A stretch of DNA of 64,000 nt, taken from NCBI GenBank assembly GCA_023475105.1, contig JAMCWJ010000101.1, positions 1 through 64,000 on the forward strand, given 5' to 3'. The stretch is from Nitrospirota bacterium (GTDB taxonomy: Bacteria; Nitrospirota; Thermodesulfovibrionia; Thermodesulfovibrionales; UBA9159). Below the pieces are notes generated by a model, which saw only the letters and a program-made list of their open reading frames with translations, was not told where the DNA came from and searched no databases. The translations under genes and the position numbers were made by a program. Shown here one piece after another: positions 25,603 through 32,774 of this stretch; the first letter of the stretch is position 1; every line of letters starts with the position of its first letter.

Positions 25603-26936
25603 TTCTTCTGACCCCCTTTATCATTTTGCTGTGAGGACTCAAAATCCTGCGATCCAAGGATTTGTCGAACCCGAGCCCGGGCTATTTCATAGTTCACCTC
25701 ATACCTGATAAGGCCGAACCTGGAGCCTGTCAGGTCCACTTGCGCCTGAAGCACATCCAGGCCTATGGCCTTGCCGTTACGATAAAGGGCCTGGGCGCTG
25801 GCGTATGCCTCTTCATTGGTGGCCACGGTCTGCCGGGTGGCAGCCACTCCTTGTCTGGCGTTTTCCTGGTCCTGCCAAGCGGTGGCAAGCTCTATTTTAA
25901 GGCTGTTAAGACGATCCCGTTTCCTTTCGAGCGATTGAAGGTACCGGGAAGAGGCCGCTGCCACTTGGGTTTTGGTCAAGCCACCCTCAAAAAATGGAAA
26001 CTCCATGAATACCCCTGCCAGCCACTCGCCTCTCGTCCCTCCGATATCCTGATGGCGAGTTCCGATGTCGCCCCGCAGACTCACCTCCGGGAAATAGGCC
26101 CCCTTTGCGGCTTTGACAAGAGTTTGGCTCTGCTGTATTTCCAGGTTTATTCTTCTAATTTCGGGGTTGCTTTTGAGCGTTGCCTGCCATAGGGAGTCGA
26201 TATCGGGCGCGGGGGGGAATTCCTCCGTAAGCCGGCCCCGGACATCCACCTGCACCTGTTCGTCTTCGTTCAAGCCTATGGTCCTGACCAGGATTTCCCT
26301 GGCAAGCCGTAAGGCGTTTTCTGTCTCCACTTTGGCCTGTTCAGCCTCTGAAACCAGGGACTTTGCCCGGAAGGAATCGAGCTGGGTGACTTTGCCGGCC
26401 TTGAAAAATGCCTCTGTGAGATTGAGAAACTCCTGTCGCTGCTTTAATGCCTCCTCTGCTACGTTAAGATTTTCTTTTGCTTCGACCACGCGGTAGAAGG
26501 CCGCCGTAACGGTAAACGCCACTTCGTCCCCGGTCCGCAGGACTTCCTGCTTCTGAGCTTCTGCGCCGATTTTAGCGGATTGAGCGCCGTAATAGGTTTT
26601 CCCGCCGTTAAAGAGTATCTGCTTGCCCGCAATGCCTGCAAACGCTTCGTCCTTGTTGAAGTCCTGGGTTGGCGACCCAGTGCTGCCTCCCGGAGGCAAC
26701 CGATTAGGCTCCAATCTTTCATAGTAGGACAGGAGAACGAGCTGGGGAAAAAATTGGGACTTAGCGGCCTGATAATCCGAAATCAATTCGCGGATCCTTT
26801 CTCTCGCTCCGCTCAGGGCCGGATTATACTTCCCTGCGAGTGCAAGGCAATCTTCGAGACTCAGTGACTGATAATCACTTTTCTGTGTTGTTTCAGCTTC
26901 GGCATTGGTGGTGAAAATTAATGTTGATAAAGACAT
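25599..26936 (-). CDS. TolC-family outer membrane efflux protein
   Basis: An outer-membrane channel protein with the duplicated TolC architecture (SLEDCLALAGKYNPALSGAR near the N-terminus; the second half begins about ATLKSNPEIRRINLEIQQSQ). The ATG at 26936 gives about 445 residues and a signal peptide (STLIFTTNAEAET). The frame stays open upstream through a palindromic repeat (27003-27068), and the hydrophobic stretch FSLFNIIVTVCLMSLSTLIF suggests that the original start lay a little further up. The repeat may have displaced the native leader. Confidence 0.88.
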   Translation of the reverse strand: MSLSTLIFTTNAEAETTQKSDYQSLSLEDCLALAGKYNPALSGARERIRELISDYQAAKSQFFPQLVLLSYYERLEPNRLPPGGSTGSPTQDFNKDEAFAGIAGKQILFNGGKTYYGAQSAKIGAEAQKQEVLRTGDEVAFTVTAAFYRVVEAKENLNVAEEALKQRQEFLNLTEAFFKAGKVTQLDSFRAKSLVSEAEQAKVETENALRLAREILVRTIGLNEDEQVQVDVRGRLTEEFPPAPDIDSLWQATLKSNPEIRRINLEIQQSQTLVKAAKGAYFPEVSLRGDIGTRHQDIGGTRGEWLAGVFMEFPFFEGGLTKTQVAAASSRYLQSLERKRDRLNSLKIELATAWQDQENARQGVAATRQTVATNEEAYASAQALYRNGKAIGLDVLQAQVDLTGSRFGLIRYEVNYEIARARVRQILGSQDFESSQQNDKGGQKK

Positions 26937-27002
26937 AAGACATACAGTGACAATGATATTAAAAAGTGAAAAATAAACCGGCCACAGGCTCTCTAATTTA
27001 CT

Positions 27003-27068
27003 GTCATTGCGGCTTGTCCGTATTCTTTCTGCGGCGCCAAAGAAGGATTCCCGACAAGCGGGAATGAC
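27003..27068. repeat. Short palindromic element in the tolC leader
   Basis: Left end GTCATTGCGGCTTGTCCGTA (one stem mismatch), right end reading back as GTCATTCCCGCTTGTCGGGA. It sits between the Spy-like gene and the TolC gene and is open in the TolC reading frame. Confidence 0.88.
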
Positions 27069-27127
27069 AGTGTCCTGGAGCAGGCTTTCACGTAATGTCC
27101 ATACGATATTGCAAATATTAAAAACTG

Positions 27128-27616
27128 CTAATTCTGTTCTGTTGGCGGACATCCCATCTGTCTCCCCTCTGTCATAGCATTTTCTATCAAATCAAGGAAC
27201 TTCTTCTGCTGGTTTTTGTCCAGTCCGGCCTTCATGTCGAGTATATGCATGGCTATCATCCCCTGCATCTCTTCCTGCATGCCGCTGATTTCGGATACAA
27301 CCGCGGCGATGGCATTTCTGTCAGGATTGTCCTGACGCATCATCGTAATGAGTTCCTCTCTCTTTGAGGCTATAGACTGCTTCTTTTCATCGATGACCGC
27401 CCGGAATTTGGTAGCCGCTTCCCTCATCGTCTTTAGTTGCTCCGGCTTCAGAGAAAGCTCTTCAAATAAAAAGTGGCCCTTCTGAATCTTGTATCCGAAA
27501 GGAGAGGTCCAGTAAGTCGACTGCTTGTTATAGTACTGATATCCGGCGGCGCCGAGGAATGATATGTTTAATATCAAAGAGGCAAAGAGGAGGAACTTCA
27601 AAGTGCTATTTTTCAT
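27128..27616 (-). CDS. Spy/CpxP-like periplasmic metal/stress protein
   Basis: A 162-residue protein anchored by one N-terminal helix (FLLFASLILNISFLGAAGYQ), then an all-helical Spy/CpxP/ZraP-type region: LSLKPEQLKTMREAATKFRA and MKAGLDKNQQKKFLDLIENA are the repeated LTxxQ-like signatures. Such proteins bind metals (Zn, Cu) or act as periplasmic chaperones. The ATG at 27616 follows GGCGGAGG and overlaps the 3' end of the anti-sigma gene by 11 bp. The C-terminal MGCPP may add a metal ligand. Confidence 0.82.
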   Translation of the reverse strand: MKNSTLKFLLFASLILNISFLGAAGYQYYNKQSTYWTSPFGYKIQKGHFLFEELSLKPEQLKTMREAATKFRAVIDEKKQSIASKREELITMMRQDNPDRNAIAAVVSEISGMQEEMQGMIAMHILDMKAGLDKNQQKKFLDLIENAMTEGRQMGCPPTEQN

Positions 27617-28058
27617 TTTTTGCCTCCGCCATCGCAAGGTATGCCCGTCCCAAAGTGCCCGGAGGCGCGGACTCAAAAACCTCCAGGTGAAGAAATGCAA
27701 CAGCATCTCTCGCCTGACCCGGCATAAGACCTTTTGCGAGTAAGGTGCCCGACATTACACCGGCGACAATGAGAACAAGTACGATGACAGCCTCTGCAAA
27801 TCGTACAGGGAGCGGAACCCAGAAGAGTCTGCCAGTCTTGGCGGTCTTAACGTTAGCCATTACCTTTGCATGGAATCCAAAAGGCGCTTCAAATTTCTCT
27901 GTATTTACAAATAGATCACGCAAGCTCCGCATCTCCTCCAGTTCCGCCCGGCATTTCCCGCAGACCTCAATGTGATCTTCAAGCTCCTTTTTTCCCACCT
28001 CTGACAATTCATTGTCAATATAGGGTGATATTAGTTTTTGCGTATTAGAGCACTTCAT
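27606..28058 (-). CDS. Zinc-finger anti-sigma factor (zf-HC2), orphaned
   Basis: A 150-residue anti-sigma protein: N-terminal zf-HC2 motif H-x3-C-x2-C (DHIEVCGKCRAELEEM), a linker, then one transmembrane helix (VRFAEAVIVLVLIVAGVMSG, about residues 85-110) and a short periplasmic tail. It normally sequesters an ECF sigma factor encoded immediately upstream. No sigma gene precedes it here; the nearest candidate is the internally deleted sigma pseudogene at 31150-31616. It starts the anti-sigma/Spy/TolC/HlyD/ABC operon. Confidence 0.85.
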   Translation of the reverse strand: MKCSNTQKLISPYIDNELSEVGKKELEDHIEVCGKCRAELEEMRSLRDLFVNTEKFEAPFGFHAKVMANVKTAKTGRLFWVPLPVRFAEAVIVLVLIVAGVMSGTLLAKGLMPGQARDAVAFLHLEVFESAPPGTLGRAYLAMAEAKNEK

Positions 28059-28348
28059 CTTTGCCTCCTCTTATTATTTAAACGATTGAGAGTTCAGTTT
28101 TGTTCCGTAAATTTATTCGGATTTTTTGGATATGCCGAGAATGCGGGATCATGACCATTCAGAAGGAGCACTATGTGCGGACCTCGGCGCTGGAAACGTC
28201 ATTGCCTTCGGCAGAGATGGATACCACGCCCTCGATGAGATTGTGCTTGCAACTCCTGTCAGAAATGATAACATTGAGCTGGATGTGCATATCCGAATGT
28301 TCAAGGGTCAGCAAGATGATGTTCTTTTTAAAGTGAGGAGGTTATGCC

Positions 28349-28588
28349 ATGATGGGACCTATGATGTACGGGCCGGATGGAGGCGGGATGTGGATGTTCC
28401 TCCACTTCTTTTTTTGGATTCTCATAACCATCGGTGTTGTCCTGCTGATCGTATGGATTGTCAGGCAGCCCGGCAGATATGAGCGCGGCCGCGGTGAAGA
28501 ATCTCCCCTTGACATATTGAGGAGGCGTTACGCTCGCGGGGAGATTTCAAAGGAAGAGTTTGAAAGGATGAAGAAAGATATTTTGTAG
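28349..28588 (+). CDS. SHOCT-domain small membrane protein, Met-rich N-terminus
   Basis: 79 residues: a Met/Gly-rich start (MMGPMMYGPDGGGMW), one transmembrane helix (FLHFFFWILITIGVVLLIVW), and a C-terminal SHOCT motif (LDILRRRYARGEISKEEFER). GAGGAGG precedes the ATG. SHOCT proteins of this form are common next to metal-efflux genes; their function is unknown. It is followed after 10 bp by the diheme cytochrome gene, so the two form a small operon diverging from the efflux operon. Confidence 0.85.
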   Translation: MMGPMMYGPDGGGMWMFLHFFFWILITIGVVLLIVWIVRQPGRYERGRGEESPLDILRRRYARGEISKEEFERMKKDIL

Positions 28589-28598
28589 AGGCATTTTC

Positions 28599-29285
28599 AT
28601 GAAAAATAACCGCTTGCTCATAATCGCTGTTATTCTAATCGCCCTTGGGTTGATAGGCATTTTCATGTCAACATGGTTCAAAAGCTATCGGGGGCCGCGA
28701 GGAATGTTTCAGATGCCCGGCAAGATGATGGATGGTATGATGGGCGGCAGAATGATGAATCGGGACGAGATGAAGGACATGATGCAGCGGATGATGCCCG
28801 GCATGCTTCCGCCAGGGATAAAACCGGAAAATCTGCCCGATCCGGAAAGTCGTGGGGCAAGGCTTTTGACCCATTATTGTAATCAGTGCCATAACCTGCC
28901 AAGCCCTAAGATGCACACAGCCGAAGAATGGTCTTCAGTAACTGGTAGGATGTTCACGCGCATGTCCATGATGTCCGGCATGATGGGTATTGAAAATCCT
29001 TCCTTTGAAGAACAACATCTTATAATTTCCTATTTGAAAGCGCATTCGCTGAAGTCTGTTTCTCCGGGTACTCTTCCCTCGCCTGAGTCAAAGGGTGCAA
29101 TCCTGTTCAAGGAGACATGCTCACAGTGTCATGCTCTTCCCGATCCGGCTATTCACACGGCCCAAGAGTGGAACGCAGTTGTGGAGCGGATGCGAGGCCA
29201 TATGCAAGCGATGGGTAGAAGGGTGATTACCGATCAGGAAAGGACGGAGATAGTCGCTTATTTAAGTAACAACGCCCGCAAGTGA
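28599..29285 (+). CDS. Membrane-anchored diheme cytochrome c with Met-rich linker
   Basis: 228 residues: N-terminal membrane helix (LLIIAVILIALGLIGIFMS), a linker extraordinarily rich in Met (MMDGMMGGRMMNRDEMKDMM, about 15 Met in 50 residues), then two similar cytochrome c modules with heme sites CNQCH and CSQCH, each followed by LP-x-P-x-x-H-TA-EW. The two modules look like an internal duplication. Met-rich stretches bind Cu(I), so a link to copper is plausible. It is co-transcribed with the Met-rich SHOCT protein. Confidence 0.88.
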   Translation: MKNNRLLIIAVILIALGLIGIFMSTWFKSYRGPRGMFQMPGKMMDGMMGGRMMNRDEMKDMMQRMMPGMLPPGIKPENLPDPESRGARLLTHYCNQCHNLPSPKMHTAEEWSSVTGRMFTRMSMMSGMMGIENPSFEEQHLIISYLKAHSLKSVSPGTLPSPESKGAILFKETCSQCHALPDPAIHTAQEWNAVVERMRGHMQAMGRRVITDQERTEIVAYLSNNARK

Positions 29286-29356
29286 TCCCAAAAGAAGATG
29301 AAGCCCCGCCCATAGAGTAGTTGTTACAATGGCCGCTTGACAATGCCGGCTCTCTA

Positions 29357-29376
29357 AAGTATATTAGTAGATACTT
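29357..29376. promoter_or_regulatory. Candidate ArsR operator
   Basis: An inverted repeat AAGTAT, eight bases, ATACTT just upstream of the ArsR-family start codon at 29399. A second, weaker inverted repeat (TAAG, ten bases, CTTA) precedes the Cys-rich mini-protein gene. Both fit autoregulation by an ArsR/SmtB protein but were found by eye only. Confidence 0.35.
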
Positions 29377-29398
29377 ATATGGCTATTGAGGATGATCT

Positions 29399-29725
29399 AT
29401 GAAGGAAGCAGCTGACCTATTTAAACTCCTGTCGGTCGACAAGCGGATAGAAATTATCGAGTTACTCAAGAAAGACTCAATGAGTGTTAACGCCATAGCC
29501 AAAAGTTTGGGTATTACGCAGTCTGCGGTGTCCCAGCACTTGCGTGTCCTGAAAAGTGCGGGACTTGTGAGAGATGAGAGACAAGGGTATTGGATTTATT
29601 ATTCATTAAATAGAGACAGTCTTGAGAAGTGCCGTCAAAGACTCAATCGTATTTGCACCTGCGGGTGTTTGGGCAAACAGGTGACCATGAGAATTCATAA
29701 AGAAGCAGCCTCAAAAGGGGAATGA
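29399..29725 (+). CDS. ArsR/SmtB-family metalloregulator
   Basis: A 108-residue winged-helix repressor: ADLFKLLSVDKRIEIIELLK, recognition helix region GITQSAVSQHLRVLKSAGLV, and wing RDERQGYWIYYSL. It lacks the ELCVCD motif of arsenic sensors; its cysteines are in a C-terminal ICTCGCLG. The same C-x-C-G-C pattern occurs in the mini-protein encoded 65 bp downstream (VCDCGCGC), which suggests that both bind the same metal. The metal is unknown. Confidence 0.88.
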   Translation: MKEAADLFKLLSVDKRIEIIELLKKDSMSVNAIAKSLGITQSAVSQHLRVLKSAGLVRDERQGYWIYYSLNRDSLEKCRQRLNRICTCGCLGKQVTMRIHKEAASKGE

Positions 29726-29790
29726 GGTTTTTTTTGATCCATGCCTATAAGTAAGTGCGCATTTGCTTATGCAGAGAGGAGGTGAGAAAC

Positions 29791-29910
29791 ATGGCTGACG
29801 TAAAGGAAGACAGCAAGAAAAGCGGAACTCTGAGCAAAGTTGTTCGTGAGATCAAGACATCAGTTTGCGACTGCGGTTGCGGCTGTGTGCCGCCGTTGGA
29901 GAAGAAGTAG
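29791..29910 (+). CDS. 39-residue Cys-rich mini-protein (candidate metal-binding peptide)
   Basis: A short gene with a near-ideal ribosome site (AGAGAGGAGGTGAG) before the ATG. The product has a charged helical half (ADVKEDSKKSGTLSKVVREI) and a tail with the motif CDCGCGC, four cysteines spaced C-x-C-x-C-x-C. It follows the ArsR-family regulator and ends just before a strong hairpin. I know no named family; it resembles a minimal metallothionein or metal-chelating peptide. The regulator carries a related CTCGC motif. Confidence 0.7.
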   Translation: MADVKEDSKKSGTLSKVVREIKTSVCDCGCGCVPPLEKK

Positions 29911-29919
29911 TCTTCACCT

Positions 29920-29943
29920 GAGGGGAAGGGGTCCCTTCCCCTC
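29920..29943 (+). terminator. Perfect hairpin after the Cys-rich mini-protein gene
   Basis: GAGGGGAAGG, four-base loop GGTC, CCTTCCCCTC: a perfect 10-bp GC-rich stem 10 bp after the stop codon. Only a weak T-rich tail follows, so it may act as a terminator or as a 3' stabiliser. Confidence 0.6.
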
Positions 29944-30036
29944 GAATCTTAACTAAAAGGCCGCATCCGGGTTTCTCATGGATAGCCCCAACATATTGTA
30001 CTGGCTCATTGTGAATAGTAATACCCTCCTACTTTG

Positions 30037-30459
30037 TCATTCCGGCTTGTCCGGAATCTTTCCGACAATGTAGTCTCTTAACAAAGGATTCCCCTGCCTG
30101 ATAACTTCTATCTTACTTTGTCTGCTCATATTCTTTAGCTGTTTTTCCCGGATTATGGCGCTTCGGCTGTCCAGACAAATCTCATAATATACAAGCTTAT
30201 GCAGGTAGTACTTGGCCGTAAAGCAGCGGGGATTACTAAGGGGAACATAAGTAGGATACCTTTGAATGTCACTCCGGCTTGACCGGAGTCTCTCTTAAGA
30301 AGGATTCCCGACAAGCGGGAATGACATCCTACTAACGAACGTATTAGTAACATCGTTCTTATGCTCATAGACTCTCCGTATGAGATCATTGGTCACCCCG
30401 ACATACAAGGTCGGTCTCGCATTGGCCATGATATACACAGCAAAGATATTTTCTCTCAC
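30037..30459 (-). pseudogene. GIY-YIG endonuclease interrupted by a palindromic element
   Basis: The first half reads [20 protein letters not shown] followed by [14 protein letters not shown]: the GIY (here VYI), YIG (YVG) and Arg-helix elements of the small UPF0213/YhbQ-type GIY-YIG proteins. The second half reads [20 protein letters not shown], then [19 protein letters not shown], with the catalytic Glu in REKQLK. About 100 bp of foreign sequence containing a full short palindromic element separates the halves. Joined, they give a normal protein of about 95 residues. A GTG at 30459 directly after a TGA is the only start seen; the stop lies inside the left terminal repeat. Confidence 0.8.
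30268..30325. repeat. Short palindromic element nested in the GIY-YIG gene
   Basis: Left end GTCACTCCGGCTTGACCGGA, right end reading back as GTCATTCCCGCTTGTCGGGA. In the left end both stem strands changed together (ACTCCGG/CCGGAGT). It interrupts the GIY-YIG reading frame. Confidence 0.9.
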
Positions 30460-30592
30460 TCAGCCGGTATATCAGAAAGATTCCGGACAAGCCGGAATGA
30501 CATCGAAACAAAATTGGGATAACCACTCTATCTCGCATAGACCCATTAAAAAGCCGGATGCGCCACTAAAACTTTAAACAGGAGGTAATGAA

Positions 30593-31084
30593 ATGAAGGA
30601 AGTATTACTTGTCGTGGGGGCGTGGATACATCTGTTTGCATCGATCGTATGGGTAGGGGGCATATTCTTCATCTTATTCGCTGCCTTTCCGGGCGCCAAG
30701 GAGACCCTTGAGCAGCCGGGCAAGCTTATGGGTGCTTTAAGCAAACGTTTTGCACCTTTAGCAAATATCAGCATCCTTTTTATTTTCGTGACCGGCATTC
30801 TCATGAGTTTGTCGTCTCACAGTCTCTCCGAAATCACATCACTTGGTAGCGCGTGGTCACAAGCGTTGTTGGTGAAAATCATGCTTGCACTGATCATGAC
30901 AGGCATTCATTTTTACAGGGGACTGGTAGTTGCCCCAAAGATCACAAAGTTGACAGCGGAAGGCGGGCGTTTAGAAAACATCAGCGGTCTTCAAAAGCAG
31001 TCACTAAACTTGGTAAAACTGAACTTACTATTTGGCCTAACCGTGCTCTTGATCACCGGCATATTGTATGCCTTTCGCGGTTAA
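30593..31084 (+). CDS. CopD/DUF4149-like four-helix membrane protein
   Basis: 163 residues with four transmembrane segments: WIHLFASIVWVGGIFFILFA, ISILFIFVTGILMSL, ALLVKIMLALIMTGIHFYRG and LLFGLTVLLITGILYAF. The His residues in helices 1 and 3 (WIH-x-FASIVWVGG, GIHFYRG) match the CopD/DUF4149 superfamily, proposed to bind heme or copper. ACAGGAGGTAATGA provides the ribosome site. It stands alone beside the GIY-YIG element; function unknown. Confidence 0.78.
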   Translation: MKEVLLVVGAWIHLFASIVWVGGIFFILFAAFPGAKETLEQPGKLMGALSKRFAPLANISILFIFVTGILMSLSSHSLSEITSLGSAWSQALLVKIMLALIMTGIHFYRGLVVAPKITKLTAEGGRLENISGLQKQSLNLVKLNLLFGLTVLLITGILYAFRG

Positions 31085-31149
31085 CTCGTGGCAGAAAATG
31101 TTGTTGCTTTTGGCAGCGGGAATAATGATAGAAGAATGCTCGATGCCGC

Positions 31150-31616
31150 TTATCTTTGGCCAATATAATTTTTCATCAGTCCTTTTAATTCTTCCCTTGC
31201 CCTTGAAATCCTTGATTTTACGGTGCCTACTGAGACTTCGAGAATGTCCGCAATTTCTTCGTAAGATATACCTTCTATTTCCTTCAATATAATTGCTGTC
31301 CTGAGCTTTTGGGGGAGTTTTCCTACACTATTATGGAAAGCGAGGCCAATCTGCTTTGACTCATAAAGTTTTTCCGGTGACGGCTCATGGGAGACCGGTT
31401 CCAGAATATACTCCTCGTTCTCGTCCGATTTTGATTCTGATACGCCTTGATAAAAGTGTCCTGGGCCGCATCCTCAGCGTCATGCGCGTTACCGAGCATA
31501 TAACGGCACAGATTGTATATCCTGTCCTGGTACTTGAGCACGATTTCTTCAAATGCAGTGCTATCACCGTCTTTGAATCTTTTCAGAATTTGGAGATCAT
31601 CAGATTTTTCACTCAT
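31150..31616 (-). pseudogene. ECF sigma factor with internal deletion of region 2.3-2.4 and frame change
   Basis: The N-terminal part (LKRFKDGDSTAFEEIVLKYQ, YMLGNAHDAEDAAQDTFIKA) is ECF region 2.1-2.2. After AYQ the expected FRGDS-x-F-x-x-WLYRIA stretch of region 2.3-2.4 is missing. The sequence resumes one frame over with the linker ENEEYILEPVSHEPSPEKLY and a full region 4 (KLRTAIILKEIEGISYEEIA, VSVGTVKSRISRAREELKG) ending at the TAA at 31152-31150. An internal deletion of roughly 60-100 bp explains both. The product cannot recognise a -10 element. Its likely partner is the orphan anti-sigma gene at 27606-28058. Confidence 0.78.
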
Positions 31617-31623
31617 TGTAAAC

Positions 31624-32766
31624 TCAGAATACAACTGCCGAAATGACTGCGGTTATGACCACAACATAGAGGATGTCCATCTTTTTTATCAGCGCCGCAA
31701 AAGCTAGACATACCAATACCACTCTGATAAGATCCCAAGAAACAGCGAACGCAAATTTGATCGTCACAAAGAAAAGAAGCCCCACGAACGAGGCGAGTAT
31801 TCCTTTTGTCGCCCCAATGAAATATTCCGATGTCCTTAATCTATCGAAGAACGGCGTTATGGCAATGACGATAAGGAAAGAAGGGGTAAAGACCGCCATC
31901 GTCGCTATTATCGCACCTGACAGCCCGTAGAGGAGAAAACCTACAAAGGTCGAGGTGATAATAATAGGGCCGGGCGTCACTTGTCCGAGCGCTATTCCAT
32001 CCATGAGTGTCTTATTGTCCATCCATCCCCGTACGTTGACTATTTCATGAAGCATTAAAGGGACAGAGGCAAAGCCGCCGCCGAAGGCAAAAATATCTAT
32101 CTTCATCATCAGTGCCGCAAGGCCGAAAAGTCTTATATCTATGAGATAAAGCACAAGAAGTCCGGCGCATAAGATAAACAGCAACGCCAGGGATGGTTTA
32201 AAGCTGTATCTTTCCGGTATGGATGCAAAAACAGCACTTCCTCTCCTCAACAATATCATACCGGCAAGCGCGGCTCCCGCGATCACAACAAAGGGACTCA
32301 CGCCCACCTGGAAAAGCACAACTGCTCCCACAGCGATGAGGACATCCCTGTAATCCTTAAACGTGCTTTTACCGAAGGAATATGTCGCATTCGCTACAAT
32401 AGCGACCACCACGACCTGTAGACCGCTAAAAAGTGAGACAATTTTCGGAACAGAATGATATTTCGCGTAAAGCAATGAAAGTGTCAGCATTAGAAGGAAA
32501 GCCGGTAGACCGAAGCCGACGAAGGATGCCAATGCCCCAGGGATGCCTCTTACACTGAGGCCCACATATGCAGCTGTTTGCATGACGGTGGCGCCCGGAA
32601 TAGTTTGACAAAGTGCGACACCTTCCTTAAATCTCTCTTCCTCAAGCCATTTGCGGCGTGTTACAGCCATTTCTCTTATGTATGCAACCATTGCTGGACC
32701 GCCGAAGGCTGTCAGACCAAGGCTGAGGAAAGAAAGAAAAAGTGTGCTTAGGGAGGGTAGCCTCAA
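31624..32766 (-). CDS. chrA: Chromate transporter, long-chain two-domain form
   Basis: A 380-residue CHR-family membrane protein with two homologous halves; each begins with the family landmark (half 1: FGGPAMVAYIREMAVTRRKW, CQTIPGATVMQTAAYVG; half 2: FGGGFASVPLMLHEIVNVRG, LGQVTPGPIIITSTFVG). CHR proteins export chromate with a proton. The start is TTG at 32766 after AGGAG. It lies 8 bp after the universal stress gene, so the two are co-transcribed. It is one of three chromate transport loci in the window. Confidence 0.9.
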   Translation of the reverse strand: MRLPSLSTLFLSFLSLGLTAFGGPAMVAYIREMAVTRRKWLEEERFKEGVALCQTIPGATVMQTAAYVGLSVRGIPGALASFVGFGLPAFLLMLTLSLLYAKYHSVPKIVSLFSGLQVVVVAIVANATYSFGKSTFKDYRDVLIAVGAVVLFQVGVSPFVVIAGAALAGMILLRRGSAVFASIPERYSFKPSLALLFILCAGLLVLYLIDIRLFGLAALMMKIDIFAFGGGFASVPLMLHEIVNVRGWMDNKTLMDGIALGQVTPGPIIITSTFVGFLLYGLSGAIIATMAVFTPSFLIVIAITPFFDRLRTSEYFIGATKGILASFVGLLFFVTIKFAFAVSWDLIRVVLVCLAFAALIKKMDILYVVVITAVISAVVF

Positions 32767-32774
32767 TAATACTC

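Larger units (their letters stand above)
30036..30501. mobile_element. GIY-YIG element flanked by perfect 27-bp inverted repeats
   Basis: Bases 30036-30062 and 30475-30501 are perfect inverted repeats of 27 bp (outer end GTCATTCCGGCTTGTCCGGA, inner end ATCTTTC). Between them lies a single gene, a GIY-YIG endonuclease on the minus strand whose last codons lie inside the left repeat. Each repeat is itself a hairpin (stem ATTCCGG/CCGGAAT, loop CTTGT). Five gene-less elements elsewhere in 22.1-33.8 kb carry the same two ends. No target-site duplication is evident. The gene is split by a nested short element at 30268-30325. Confidence 0.75.

Noticed and set aside
28126-28482. 118-codon plus-strand ORF upstream of and overlapping the SHOCT gene
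   Set aside because: No ribosome site or family; it runs out of frame through the well-supported SHOCT gene.
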